64,000 nucleotides of DNA from Bradyrhizobium sp. (GCF_022844465.1 NZ_JALHLP010000001.1:1235462-1299461), one strand, 5' to 3'; positions 45,354 to 55,227 are shown, numbered from the stretch's first letter. Notes: generated by a model not told the origin, from the letters alone. Numbers and translations are program-made.

Positions 45354-46061
45354 TCACGACCAGTTGAAACGATCGTCGCAAAAGCGCACGAAGCGCAATT
45401 GCGTCGCGCCGACAATAATGGTCTCGCCACCCGTCAGCTCGACCGGCGCCATCACCACCTCATTGCCAACATAAGTGAGGTTACGCACCTCCCCATTGTT
45501 GAGAAAAAAACGCCCCGACCGCGGATCGTAGATGATGACAGCGTGGCGCTCGCGCGAAATCTGCATGTCGCCGAAATCGAGGCGCAGCTTCTGGCCGAGT
45601 GCGCGTCCGAGCGGATTGGCGCCCGCCCCTATTTCCACCGCGCGGCCACGGCCAGGACCTGCGATCACCACCAGCCAGCCGACAACGGGATCGACGTCGT
45701 GCGCCGCAGCCTGGGACGGCGAGACCAGGCGCGTCATCTCGTCGGCGGGTGGAGGCGCGGGGGGCTCGACAGCGTTATCCGGACGCCGCGACATCTGCCG
45801 CGATTCGTCGCGGGGCGCCCGTGCACCGACCATCCGCGTCGGCTGCTCGTGCAGATCGTAGGAATCGTCTGGCTCCGCGACCGGCCGCGCCGCCGGCTCG
45901 TTACGCGCCGGCCATGACAGCCGCTGCGACTTCGGTCGATCTATTCTCACTGTCTTCTCGTTGTCCACAGAATCGTCTTCCGCACCCGTCCGGCGCGAAT
46001 GGGGCTCTGCCGGGGGCGCCTCCCCGGATTTGCCGAACATGTCCGAAAACCAGCGTGCCAT
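45354..46061 (-). CDS. FHA-domain protein with Thr-rich N-terminal linker
   Basis: This 235-residue cytoplasmic protein is the first gene of the minus operon. The C-terminal half is an FHA domain (NPLGRALGQKLRLDF, ISRERHAVIIYD, LTYVGNEVVMAP). The N-terminal ~125 residues are disordered and charged and contain three similar threonine sites: EKTVRI, EQPTRMV and EMTRLVS. Such sites in FHA proteins are commonly phosphorylated by a cognate kinase and may be bound by the FHA domain itself, as in GarA-like switches. That last step is inference. Confidence 0.87.
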   Translation of the reverse strand: MARWFSDMFGKSGEAPPAEPHSRRTGAEDDSVDNEKTVRIDRPKSQRLSWPARNEPAARPVAEPDDSYDLHEQPTRMVGARAPRDESRQMSRRPDNAVEPPAPPPADEMTRLVSPSQAAAHDVDPVVGWLVVIAGPGRGRAVEIGAGANPLGRALGQKLRLDFGDMQISRERHAVIIYDPRSGRFFLNNGEVRNLTYVGNEVVMAPVELTGGETIIVGATQLRFVRFCDDRFNWS

Positions 46062-46408
46062 GGCGCGGCAACCCTTGAAGACGATCTTACAAAATAACCC
46101 GGCAAACTACCCGGCCCAAAGCACCGGTCCCGCCGGGAATGTAATGTGCGAAGGCAATTGCCGGACGGGCACAACCCCCATCGCGATCCGCCTGGGCACC
46201 CGAACGGCCATGGAGCCCAGCTTCGGGGCAAGCGGACCTGACGTCAAGTCGGCGGCAACTGGCGATGCCGATTGGACAGGCCCCAAGCCCGAAAAATCCA
46301 TTTGATTTCCTTATGGTTTCATAGTCGAAATGCCCCACCGAAGCGGCGCGGCCATCCCTGTTCAATTCATTGCAAAACGCGCGACCCGATTTTTGGGGGG
46401 TAACGGAC
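46062..46408. promoter_or_regulatory. Divergent intergenic region of the phospho-signalling locus
   Basis: About 350 bases separate the two divergent operons (FHA gene leftward, kinase gene rightward), so promoters for both must lie here. No clear sigma-70 pair or palindrome stands out. A G-rich TTGGGGGGTAACG at about 46393-46405 precedes the kinase GTG and probably includes its ribosome-binding site. Confidence 0.5.
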
Positions 46409-47872
46409 GTGAACGAACGCGATTTTCCGCTGCGAAAAAAGCCGGGCGGTCACCATTTCGCCTTGCCTGCGGGCACCTCCCTTCTGGAATTCAGGGTCGA
46501 GTCCGTTCTCGGCCATGGTGGTTTTGGCATCACCTATCGTGCCCTCGACACGGTGCTGCGCGAGGTCGTGGCAATCAAGGAATACTTCCCCAATGAGCTG
46601 GCCGGCCGCGTCTCCACGGCTACGGTACGCGCGAAATCCGACGGTGACCGCGAGGACTTCGAACTGGGGCTGGAGGCATTCATCGAGGAGGCGCGACTAA
46701 TCACGCGCTTCCGCCATCCCAATATTGTGCACGTGCGCCGCTTCTTCGAGATGCACGAGACCGGATACATCGTTCTCGACTATGAGCGCGGCGAGACGCT
46801 GACCCAGCGCCTGAGCGCGGGCCCGATGCAGGAAGACGAGTTGCGTAAAATCCTTTACGGCATACTCGACGGGCTCGACGCACTCCATGAGCGCGCAATC
46901 CTGCATCGCGACCTCAAGCCCAGCAACGTCATCATCCGCGAGGAAGACGGATCACCTGTCCTGATCGATTTCGGTGCGGCGCGGGACTTCCGCGAACGTC
47001 ACAGCCGCAGCATCACCGCGATCGCCGCTCCCGGCTACTCGCCGCCCGAGCAATATGGCGTCGGCGGCCAGCAAGGTCCGTGGACCGATATCTACGCGCT
47101 GGGCGCCATCGCCTATCGCTGCGTCACTGGCAACGCACCGCCGGACTCGCTGCGGCGGCTCCGCAACGACCCGATGATACCGGCGGTAAAGGCGGCGAGC
47201 GGCAGGTTTTCTCCAACCCTGTTGAAGACCATCGACTGGATGATGGCGCTCGAGGAAAGCGACCGCCCCGCCTCGGGCGAGGCGATCCGCAAGGGGCTCG
47301 AGGGCGGCCGCATCAAGGGCAAGAAAAAAAGCGGCAAGACGGTCGCGCTGGCCGCAAGCCTTGCCGGCGTCCTGGCAACCGGCGCGCTCGGCGCGGTCTA
47401 TTCGGGACAGATCTCGACGCTGGCCTGCGACCATGCGGGATTGCTGTGCGCGATGGGAGCGCCAGCACAAGCCAGGGCGCCAGTGGCAGCTCCGGCGAAA
47501 GCAACATCCTCTGCGACCGTGGCCGCGCCTTCCACATCGGCGCAGACCACAACGCCCGCGGTCGCGCCGCCGTCGAGCGTGCCGGCGGTTGCGGCAATTC
47601 CGCCAGGTCCCGTCAACCCTGCTCCCGTTGCAATACAGCTTCCGGTCCCCACCGCAGCGGCGCCACCTCCGCCGCCTGCCCTGCCACAACTCGTAACTGC
47701 CGCGCCAGGTCGCCCGGCCGATCCCGCGCGCCGCCTGTTGCCCGATGAGATCGCCTGGAACATGCTGCGCAACGGCGCCGACGCCGACCAACTCAAGCGC
47801 TTCATCGCGCAATTCCCGAACAGTCCGTACCGGACGGAAGCGACTACGCTGCTGTCGAAGGTCGCACAATGA
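46409..47872 (+). CDS. Transmembrane Hanks-type Ser/Thr kinase
   Basis: The 487-residue kinase has all key elements: Gly loop GHGGFG (35-40), Lys57 in VAIK, Glu in FIEEARL, catalytic HRDLKPSN (166-173), DFG (187-189) and PPE (212-214). A basic stretch and transmembrane helix (about 320-340) lead to a periplasmic Ala/Pro-rich linker and a C-terminal helical-hairpin motif (LKRFIAQFPNSPYRTEATTL) like Sel1/TPR units. I prefer GTG 46409, preceded by a G-rich site, over a TTG at 46370. It is coupled by ATGA to the next gene. Confidence 0.93.
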   Translation: MNERDFPLRKKPGGHHFALPAGTSLLEFRVESVLGHGGFGITYRALDTVLREVVAIKEYFPNELAGRVSTATVRAKSDGDREDFELGLEAFIEEARLITRFRHPNIVHVRRFFEMHETGYIVLDYERGETLTQRLSAGPMQEDELRKILYGILDGLDALHERAILHRDLKPSNVIIREEDGSPVLIDFGAARDFRERHSRSITAIAAPGYSPPEQYGVGGQQGPWTDIYALGAIAYRCVTGNAPPDSLRRLRNDPMIPAVKAASGRFSPTLLKTIDWMMALEESDRPASGEAIRKGLEGGRIKGKKKSGKTVALAASLAGVLATGALGAVYSGQISTLACDHAGLLCAMGAPAQARAPVAAPAKATSSATVAAPSTSAQTTTPAVAPPSSVPAVAAIPPGPVNPAPVAIQLPVPTAAAPPPPPALPQLVTAAPGRPADPARRLLPDEIAWNMLRNGADADQLKRFIAQFPNSPYRTEATTLLSKVAQ

Positions 47873-50800
47873 GCAAGTGTCGCGCGCGCTGCCTCGCAAT
47901 CGCATGTCTTGTCGCGCTGGTGCTCGGCGCACCGTCCGCCCGCGCCGAAGTCACGGAAGCGGTGCGTGAGGCGCTCGACAAGGGCAATGAAGCAGTCCAG
48001 CAGCGGCAATGGACCCAGGCCAACCAGTATTTCAAGATGGCGATGGATTCCGACAACTCCGCGCCGGAAGTGATGATCGCCGTTGCGCGCTTCAGCGACG
48101 CCAAGGGCGGCCGTGACTTGCCCGCTATCGCTTGGTATCGCGCCTATCTTGCCGCCCGGCCCGACGCCAGTGAGCGCGACCAGATCCTGGCGCGGATCGA
48201 TGCACTCGAGAAGCGTCTCGCCAACTCCGCACGCGCCGCCATCGAGCGGGCGCTCTCGACCGCATCGAGTCTTCCCAGCAACGACCGCCCCGGCTGGCTG
48301 GTAAACATCGCGGTCGCGCAGGCGAAATCGCAAGATTTCCAGGGCGCGCTTTCTACCGCCTCGAATGCGCGCGCGATCATGAATCCGTACAGCGCGGACC
48401 CTTACGGCGAGGTCGCGAACGCTCTCGCCCAGAACGGAGACCTCGGCGCTGCCGACGAGGTGATGCGGCGCGTCGAACAGAACAAGCGCTCGGCTGCGTA
48501 CCGGCAGCTCGCCCACACAGTGGCCTATGCAAAGAAGATAAAAGAAGCCCTGAGCTACGCTTCCCAGACGAGCGGGAGTGACCGCATCAGCGCCTACTCG
48601 TCAGTCGCAAAGGCGCAGTCCGAAACCGGCGACCAGAGCGGCGCGCGATCGAGCCTCAGCACCGCAATCGACTCCATGCGTAACATGGAAGCTAACACGC
48701 GCAAATCAACCTATTTCTCGCTCGTCGAGACCGCCGCGGATATCGGTGAATTCGAGACCGCCAGGCGCCTCTATGCGGAAGGGGCCAAGCTTTACAACCC
48801 GAATGACCGCTGGGAGTCCTACTCGCTGAACTCCGCGCGCTGGCAAATTGCCAAGGGTTACGCCAAGTGGGGCCGGATCGACGAAGCCACGGCCATGCTG
48901 CCGCAGATATTCCCCAACAACAAGGATCCGACATTCGCCTGGTACAAACCCTCGCTTGAGCGCGATATCGCCGCCGCGCGAGGCAGGCAGATCGAGAAAC
49001 AAACGGCGGTCGTGGTTGCTCAGATCAAGGAAGGCAAACTGCTCGAGGCCGATGCCGCGCTCTCCAGGGAGCCGGCGACGCTGTCATTTGCCGCCTCGCG
49101 CATCGCGATGGCGAAAGCCTATGTGGCGCGGCGCGATTTCGCCGCGGCGCGCAAGCATATCGAGCCCGCAGCGGCGGCGCTGTCAAAGGCAACCGTGGCG
49201 ACGTACGATTCGGCCTTCAACTTCACCTTGGCCCGTCTCCAGCTTTTCGATCTCTATGTCGATATCGACGACCTTGCCGCAGCCAAGCGCGTTCTCGACG
49301 CCACGGTCGGCACCATCCTCAAGCTGGCCGATGCCGAGCAGAAGGGATACCCCATCGAATATCTCACTGGCGGCTACAGCCGGCTCGCCGGCGTCTCCGC
49401 CGCCACCAAGAATTTCGCTGGCGCGAAGGTGTTCGCGCTGGAAGGATTCAAACTCGCGGCTCAGGCGAAGCCGGCCCCGCGCGCGGCGGCGCTGGCCCGC
49501 CTGTCATCGCTCAGTCCGCAGGTCGGCATCGGCGCCGACCTTGCAGCCACGCTGCCCTCACTGTCCGACGGCTCTTACAAGAAAAGCGTCGCCAGCGCCG
49601 CCATCCGACACTTTGTCGAACTCGGCCAGGAGGCCAATGCACTCATCGCGGCAAGCCACATCGGCGATGTCAACGATCGCAAGTCGGAGCTGTCGAGCGT
49701 GCTAAGCAGATACATCAACAGCAAAAACTGGACCAAAGCGCTGGTGCTTGCCAACGAGCCGGCGACGGCGGGCCGGCTGTTGCCGGAAGTCGCGGTCGGA
49801 CTAATCAACGACGACAAGACCGCCGACGCCATCGCGCTCGAACCGCGTTTCACCATGTCGTCGAGCGAGGCGGGCGCCTATTTCAGCCGGCTTGCAAGCC
49901 ATCACGCCAATCGCGGCGACATCAACGCTGCGGTGACAACGGCAATGCGGATCGCCTCGGTGCCGAGCCGGATTACCTCGCTGCTGTCCGTGGCGCAGGT
50001 GGTCAATTCCCTCGCCGGACGTCCGGCAGCGCAGGCCATCGTCGAGCGGGCGATGCGATTGGCAGCCGAGATGAAGACGCCGCTGGAACGCGCCGAGATC
50101 TGCAATTCGGTTCGCTACTATCTAAGCTCCCTGCCGAACGACAGCAAACCGGACTCCGGCCAGCCGCCCGAGAGTTCTTGCGTGGCCGAAGCGTTAGCGA
50201 TCACGGACCCGAAGACCCGGCTGTCGCCGTTCGGCAACGCGTTGTCGTCGTATTACCCGACGACGCAGCCGATCATCGCCAACGCCATCGCGCCGCTAAG
50301 GCCCGCTTCCAGCCGGCTGATCGCCGAGGCCCATACAAGCGACTCCCGCGACTCCTACATCTCCTATGCGCTAGGCGCGCTCGCTCGCGAGGGCGCCGTC
50401 GAGACGGCGATCGATCTCGGCTTTCGGATGCTCGAAAATCCATTGTCCTACGCACCGTTCAGAGAAGCGGCGACGTGGTTGGCGACAGCCGGTGACACCC
50501 AGTCCATACTCAGGCTCGTCGAGCGCATGGCCGTGCAGGCCGCCACGCTCACCGAAACAAGCCCCAAGGACTCCGCTTTGTCGACCGCTGCAAGTCTCGC
50601 CACCCAGGCGGGCGATTTCGACCGCGCCATAAAGCTGGCATCGGAGATCGCCTCACCGAGCAGCCGCGTCGGCGCGTTCGTGTCGATCGCCAACTCGGCC
50701 AATTCGCGCCAGAAGTTCGACGTCGCGCTCAATGCACTCGATCGCGCAATAGCCGCAGACAAGCAATCGGATACGCATTATAACAACTCCTCGTTCGCCT

Positions 50801-52392
50801 CGGTCGCGATCCAGGCCGGACACAAGAACGCCGAGTCGTTCGTCGAAACATATTTCCAGGACAAGAGCCTAACGCCATCGACGCGCGTCAGCATGCGCAA
50901 CACGCTGATCAACAAGCTGCTGGAGCTTAAGCAGTACCAGCGCGCCGCCGCGCTCATTCCCGCGCAGGAAGCCGATCTGCCGCAGCTTCCGGCCAACGAG
51001 CGCGTGCCCAGCCACTACTATTCCACATCTTACGCGACAGCACTGGGGACGCTGGGCGACACCGCGCGTCTCAATGCCATTTTCGCGAATGCGTCGCTTC
51101 CTGAGGACAAGATCTCGGTGCTGCTGGCGGCGATGTCCGGGTTCCTCAAGGCGGAGAACAAGGATGCCGCGCGGCTGGCAGTCGAGAGCGCTGACAAGTT
51201 GGCGTCGGCCATTTCCTCTACCCAGACCAAAGCGTCGAACACGTTGTCGATCGTGAACGCCTACAACCGGATCGGCAATGCCGAGGCCGCACGCAAGGCG
51301 CTCGACCGCGCTATCGAACTAAACCCCTCGATCAACGATGTGGCGACGCGGGACTCCCAACTCAGGTCGATCTCGAGCTACCTGGCGCGCGCCGGCAATC
51401 TCGACGGCGCACGCAGGACGCTTGCTCAATCGCTCGAAATCATCAAGAACAGCCGGCCCGATGCCGCCGGCTGGATCGAGTACAACGTCGCGACGTCGAT
51501 AGAGAGCGTCAATGGCGAGGAGGCGGAGCGGATCGCCCTGGCGATCGCCGACCCGCGCTGGCGCGCATTGTCGCTGCTGTCGTTCGCGACGGCCCGACGC
51601 TCGCGCAGCGCCCCGGACCCGCTTGCGATCCTGCGGCACATGCAGCCGCATCCTGTCGCTGACACTTTCTTCGAAACGCTCGTCAGCACGGCCGTCGGCA
51701 AGCTGGATTTTGACGCTGCGCGCGAACACCTCGCCCGGATCTCGCATGCCGGCAAGCGCGACAAGCTACGCCGTTTCATTGTTCTCGCCCAAGCTCGCGC
51801 TGGCGGCGTCGCGGCAGCGCTGGCCGACATGGCGGCGATCGCAGACAAGCCGCTGCGCGCCTATACTTTTATCGATCTTGGCGTGTTCCTGCAGACCGAG
51901 AAAGGCGAAGCCGCGCAGCAGAACGCCTATTTCGCGCAGCTCTGCAATTTCGAGGCGATCAAGCTTGCCGACGCGATACCCGATCCGCTACTTAAATCCG
52001 ATCTGCTGGCGGCAGCCGCCGCAGCGCAGAACCAGATAGAGCACGGCTCAGGCACTGCAACGCAAGCCAAAGCCGTCGCCGTAGCGGGCCAGATCGGCGA
52101 CGAACGTGCGAAACGCTATGCGCTACAATGGGCGCAGGGACTCAAAGCCGCGCAAAAGCCGGATCCCATTAATGTAGAGGAGTTCAACGCCTATACCAGC
52201 AAGGCAAGATATTCGCTGACCAACGACATGTATATGGACCTCGATGCCTATATCGATTCGTTCGCGACCAGCAACCCGACAGATCGCATCGCGAATCTGA
52301 CGAGCATCGCCACCTCGTTTACCGGGGAGGTCCGCGCTTTGAAAAAAATCGCGGCCGACTTCGCACAAAAGCGCAAGGCCTTGGGCAAGTGA
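47869..52392 (+). CDS. Exported 1507-residue helical-repeat (TPR-like) protein
   Basis: It has a signal peptide (MSKCRARCLAIACLVALVLG, cleavage near SARA). The rest is alpha-solenoid: TPR-like units such as ALDKGNEAVQQRQWTQANQYF, GDFDRAIKLASEIA and RIGNAEAARKALDRAIEL recur to the end with no enzymatic motif. It is translationally coupled to the kinase whose periplasmic tail also ends in a TPR-like motif, so the two may meet in the periplasm. The size is exceptional; it may scaffold envelope components or sense them. Confidence 0.85.
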   Translation: MSKCRARCLAIACLVALVLGAPSARAEVTEAVREALDKGNEAVQQRQWTQANQYFKMAMDSDNSAPEVMIAVARFSDAKGGRDLPAIAWYRAYLAARPDASERDQILARIDALEKRLANSARAAIERALSTASSLPSNDRPGWLVNIAVAQAKSQDFQGALSTASNARAIMNPYSADPYGEVANALAQNGDLGAADEVMRRVEQNKRSAAYRQLAHTVAYAKKIKEALSYASQTSGSDRISAYSSVAKAQSETGDQSGARSSLSTAIDSMRNMEANTRKSTYFSLVETAADIGEFETARRLYAEGAKLYNPNDRWESYSLNSARWQIAKGYAKWGRIDEATAMLPQIFPNNKDPTFAWYKPSLERDIAAARGRQIEKQTAVVVAQIKEGKLLEADAALSREPATLSFAASRIAMAKAYVARRDFAAARKHIEPAAAALSKATVATYDSAFNFTLARLQLFDLYVDIDDLAAAKRVLDATVGTILKLADAEQKGYPIEYLTGGYSRLAGVSAATKNFAGAKVFALEGFKLAAQAKPAPRAAALARLSSLSPQVGIGADLAATLPSLSDGSYKKSVASAAIRHFVELGQEANALIAASHIGDVNDRKSELSSVLSRYINSKNWTKALVLANEPATAGRLLPEVAVGLINDDKTADAIALEPRFTMSSSEAGAYFSRLASHHANRGDINAAVTTAMRIASVPSRITSLLSVAQVVNSLAGRPAAQAIVERAMRLAAEMKTPLERAEICNSVRYYLSSLPNDSKPDSGQPPESSCVAEALAITDPKTRLSPFGNALSSYYPTTQPIIANAIAPLRPASSRLIAEAHTSDSRDSYISYALGALAREGAVETAIDLGFRMLENPLSYAPFREAATWLATAGDTQSILRLVERMAVQAATLTETSPKDSALSTAASLATQAGDFDRAIKLASEIASPSSRVGAFVSIANSANSRQKFDVALNALDRAIAADKQSDTHYNNSSFASVAIQAGHKNAESFVETYFQDKSLTPSTRVSMRNTLINKLLELKQYQRAAALIPAQEADLPQLPANERVPSHYYSTSYATALGTLGDTARLNAIFANASLPEDKISVLLAAMSGFLKAENKDAARLAVESADKLASAISSTQTKASNTLSIVNAYNRIGNAEAARKALDRAIELNPSINDVATRDSQLRSISSYLARAGNLDGARRTLAQSLEIIKNSRPDAAGWIEYNVATSIESVNGEEAERIALAIADPRWRALSLLSFATARRSRSAPDPLAILRHMQPHPVADTFFETLVSTAVGKLDFDAAREHLARISHAGKRDKLRRFIVLAQARAGGVAAALADMAAIADKPLRAYTFIDLGVFLQTEKGEAAQQNAYFAQLCNFEAIKLADAIPDPLLKSDLLAAAAAAQNQIEHGSGTATQAKAVAVAGQIGDERAKRYALQWAQGLKAAQKPDPINVEEFNAYTSKARYSLTNDMYMDLDAYIDSFATSNPTDRIANLTSIATSFTGEVRALKKIAADFAQKRKALGK

Positions 52393-52466
52393 CCTCGGGA
52401 CAGGAGATAAAGCTAAACAAGCTTCTCGATCACTGCGATCTGTTTGTCAGGCGCCCCAGTGACGGC

Positions 52467-52637
52467 GGCGCCGATCGCTGGGCGACCGTCTGCTCCCTCA
52501 TCACCAGCGCCAAGCTCAACGACGTCGAGCCCCTCGCCTATCTCCAGCACGTGCTCGAGCGAATGTCCGGCGGCCATCCCATGAGCGAGCTCGACCAGCT
52601 CCTGCCGTGGAACTGGCGTCCAAAAACCCTTAACTGA
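52467..52637 (+). pseudogene. IS66-family transposase C-terminal fragment
   Basis: The frame GADRWATVCSLITSAKLNDV followed by EPLAYLQHVLERMSGGHP and ELDQLLPWNW is the characteristic end of IS66 transposases. It is open back to a GTG overlapping the 1507-residue protein stop, but only this part is recognisable. It marks the right edge of the signalling locus. Confidence 0.85.
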
Positions 52638-52940
52638 CACGACGTGCAAGAAATGGACGCTTACGGGAAATTCAATGGCTGAACATCTTTTCGGTACACA
52701 CAAGGTTTCCGACGCTCATCTCGCGAACAAGCTGACGGACTTATGACGATGCCTTCGGCTGGCCGCCGTGAGGTTTCGATTTCCAGCGCCAACACAATCT
52801 GAACCCGGCGCTATGCTATTTGATGACGGTCCCCGGCTTCACAATCGTCAGGGCGTTCAGGACATTGTTGCGAAGGCGAAGGCGGAGCCAGTTACGGCCC
52901 AAGCGGCAAGAGCTACAGGATTGCCGTTTACCAGCCAGGT
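52638..52940. other. Intergenic stretch between convergent genes
   Basis: About 300 bases between the IS66 fragment and the end of the VWA gene contain short frames only (for example a 24-codon frame at 52676). I see no clear terminator, RNA or gene. Confidence 0.4.
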
Positions 52941-55211
52941 TCAGCTGGTCAGGCGCATGTAAAGCAGCGGCAGCTTGTTGGGGAGACGGGCGATCTGGTC
53001 GATGACGACGAAATTCCGTCGGCCGAATATCCGCCCCAGATAGCCCGTGCCGGCGCCGTCGGGCCCGATGCCGAATACGTCGATGGCACTATGCGCGAGG
53101 CTTTGCACCGCCTTGCGTGCATCCTCGACGAAATAGCGCCTGTCGGCGACGTCGATGTCGGACGGTTCACCGTCGGTGACCACCAGTACCAACCGGCGAT
53201 GGGTCCGCTGCGCCCCCACCACCACGCCGGCATGGCGCAGCGCGCCGCCGATCCGGGTCGACAGGCCGCCGCGCAGGCCCGCGAGCCGGGCGCGGGCGTC
53301 GCGGTCGTAGGGTTGGTTGAAACCTTTTACCGGATAGAAGCGGACGTCGTCGCGGCCGTTCGAGCAGAAGGCGGCAACCGCAAAGGCGTCGCCAAGGTCG
53401 GACAAGGCCTGGGACAGCAGCGCGGTGGCGATTCGCTCAAAGGTCAGGATCGTGGTCGAACTGCCTTTGACAAAATCCTTGGTCGATTCCGAGATGTCGA
53501 GCAGCACCAGCACCGACAGGTCGCGGTTGCGCCGCTCGGTGGTTTCATAGACCCGCGGCGACGGCGCGAGACCCGCGCGCCGGTCGATCGCCGCCTCAAT
53601 CGTGGCGTCGAGATCGAGCCGATCACCTTCGGTGCGGGCGCGCAGCCGAGCCGGACGGCTGACCCGCGCGGCGCCGACCAGATTCTCCAGCCGGTTCAGC
53701 ACGTCCCCATAGCTCTGCACCTGGCGATCGAGCAGTGTGGTGTCGACCGGTTGCGGCTGGTATTCCACCACGGTCGTCCATTCCGAGCGTTCGCGGCCGA
53801 GCAGATAGTCATATTCGGCATATTTGCCGACCGGCACGCCGTCGTCGGCGCGCGATTCTCGCGCGGTCGCCTGGCCGACATCGTCATCCGGAATCGAGCT
53901 CTCCAGATCATGGTCGTCAAGGTCTTGGGTCCGCTCGATGCGAACGGTTTCAACGATGACGTCCTGTTCGTCGCTTATCTGCGGCGGCGCGTCGTCGGTG
54001 TCCCATAGGCCGGAATTGTCGTCGCGATAGAGCGGCTCGACCCGATAGGTGCGCGGATTGAACTGGATGCGCATCTGGCCGAGATCGTTGCCAAGCAGAT
54101 TGCCGATCTGACGACTGATACCCGGATCGACCCAGGCCTCGCGGTCGGCGAAGAACATCTGCCGGCCCTTTGTCACCCATAGATCGTCGTCGCGATAGTT
54201 TGGGTCGATCAGCGCCCGCGATAGCCGCGCGAACAGGCTCGGCGCAGTGACGCCACCATCGGCGCGGGCGGTATGGAAAGGCGCCCATAACCGAAACAGC
54301 CCGGGCAACTCGCGCATGGCCAATTGCTCGACCCGGGCGTCCTCGATCAGGGACACCAGCGCCACTTGCATCGGCTTCAGCCCGCGGACCTGGAACCGTG
54401 GCCCGGAATGGACCAGATGCGCGCCGATATGGGCAAGCATCGCCCGATAGACTTTCCTGACCGAACTGGTCGCGACGCCGCGCATGCGCGCCGGCACCTG
54501 CACGAACTGGCGCTCGAAGCTGGCGCGGCGCTGCAGGGTGTCGCCCGGCGTGCCGGCGACGGCGCGGATGAACGGTTTCTGCCGGAACAGCGCGATCAGA
54601 TAGGCCTTCAGCGCACGTTCGGCATCGGTGAAGCCGATATCGCCGGTCGCCTGTTCGAACAGATCGAAGGCGCGCGGGTCGGACAGGCTGAACAGCGCCA
54701 GCCGGCGCTCGGGATCGCCGCCACCGGCGCGCAGGCCTCCGAGCACCCAGGCGCGAAAACCGTGGGCGCCGAGTTCGGCGAGCAGGCCGTCGGAGCGGGC
54801 CAGCACCGGTGCCACCGATTCCGGCCCTTGCGCGGCCAGTTCAGCGACCGCATCGAGCCAGTCGCGGAAATCGCGCTCATTGCCGAGATGGCGTAGCGCC
54901 GGCGCGGTTGCCTCGCTGAGTGCCGCGGCGGCGGCGCGGCCGGCATGCCGCTCGACATCGAGAATGCAGGGGGCGAGCGCAAGCGCAGCCAGCGGCCCGC
55001 GCTTTTCGGCGAGGGTCCCGGTCGCGCGGATATAGGCTTCAAGTCCGGCGGGCCCGAGGCCGCTCGCCTGCAATCTTGCCAGATCGGCGCGCCAGTCGGC
55101 GAGTTGATGAGCGTTGAATACTTGCCGGAGCGCGCGCCAGATCGAACCGTTGCGCGGATCTCCGACCAATCCAGATTCCACGAGATCGGCAAAGGGCGTT
55201 TGATTGGTCAT
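52941..55211 (-). CDS. NorD/CbbO-like VWA-domain protein
   Basis: The 756 residues begin with a long helical region (to about 480), an acidic linker (DLDDHDLESSIPDDDVG) and a C-terminal VWA domain with intact MIDAS (LVLLDISESTKDF; STRIGGALRH; VVTDGEPSD). Partners of CbbQ/NirQ-type AAA proteins have this form, and the pair helps activate or insert metal into target enzymes. The AAA gene ends 17 bp upstream on the same strand. In this amidase operon the target is unknown. Start ATG 55211 fits the family's N-terminus. Confidence 0.9.
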   Translation of the reverse strand: MTNQTPFADLVESGLVGDPRNGSIWRALRQVFNAHQLADWRADLARLQASGLGPAGLEAYIRATGTLAEKRGPLAALALAPCILDVERHAGRAAAAALSEATAPALRHLGNERDFRDWLDAVAELAAQGPESVAPVLARSDGLLAELGAHGFRAWVLGGLRAGGGDPERRLALFSLSDPRAFDLFEQATGDIGFTDAERALKAYLIALFRQKPFIRAVAGTPGDTLQRRASFERQFVQVPARMRGVATSSVRKVYRAMLAHIGAHLVHSGPRFQVRGLKPMQVALVSLIEDARVEQLAMRELPGLFRLWAPFHTARADGGVTAPSLFARLSRALIDPNYRDDDLWVTKGRQMFFADREAWVDPGISRQIGNLLGNDLGQMRIQFNPRTYRVEPLYRDDNSGLWDTDDAPPQISDEQDVIVETVRIERTQDLDDHDLESSIPDDDVGQATARESRADDGVPVGKYAEYDYLLGRERSEWTTVVEYQPQPVDTTLLDRQVQSYGDVLNRLENLVGAARVSRPARLRARTEGDRLDLDATIEAAIDRRAGLAPSPRVYETTERRNRDLSVLVLLDISESTKDFVKGSSTTILTFERIATALLSQALSDLGDAFAVAAFCSNGRDDVRFYPVKGFNQPYDRDARARLAGLRGGLSTRIGGALRHAGVVVGAQRTHRRLVLVVTDGEPSDIDVADRRYFVEDARKAVQSLAHSAIDVFGIGPDGAGTGYLGRIFGRRNFVVIDQIARLPNKLPLLYMRLTS

Positions 55212-55227
55212 CCCGGCGAGTCCGCCT

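Noticed and set aside
36246..47872. Type VI secretion regulatory cluster (PpkA/PppA/Fha)
   Set aside because: Kinase, phosphatase and FHA genes fit, but no sheath, baseplate, VgrG, Hcp or TssM/L gene is present.
52389..52637. Third gene of the kinase/solenoid operon, starting at an overlapping GTG
   Set aside because: The recognisable part is the C-terminus of an IS66 transposase, so the apparent overlap is coincidental.
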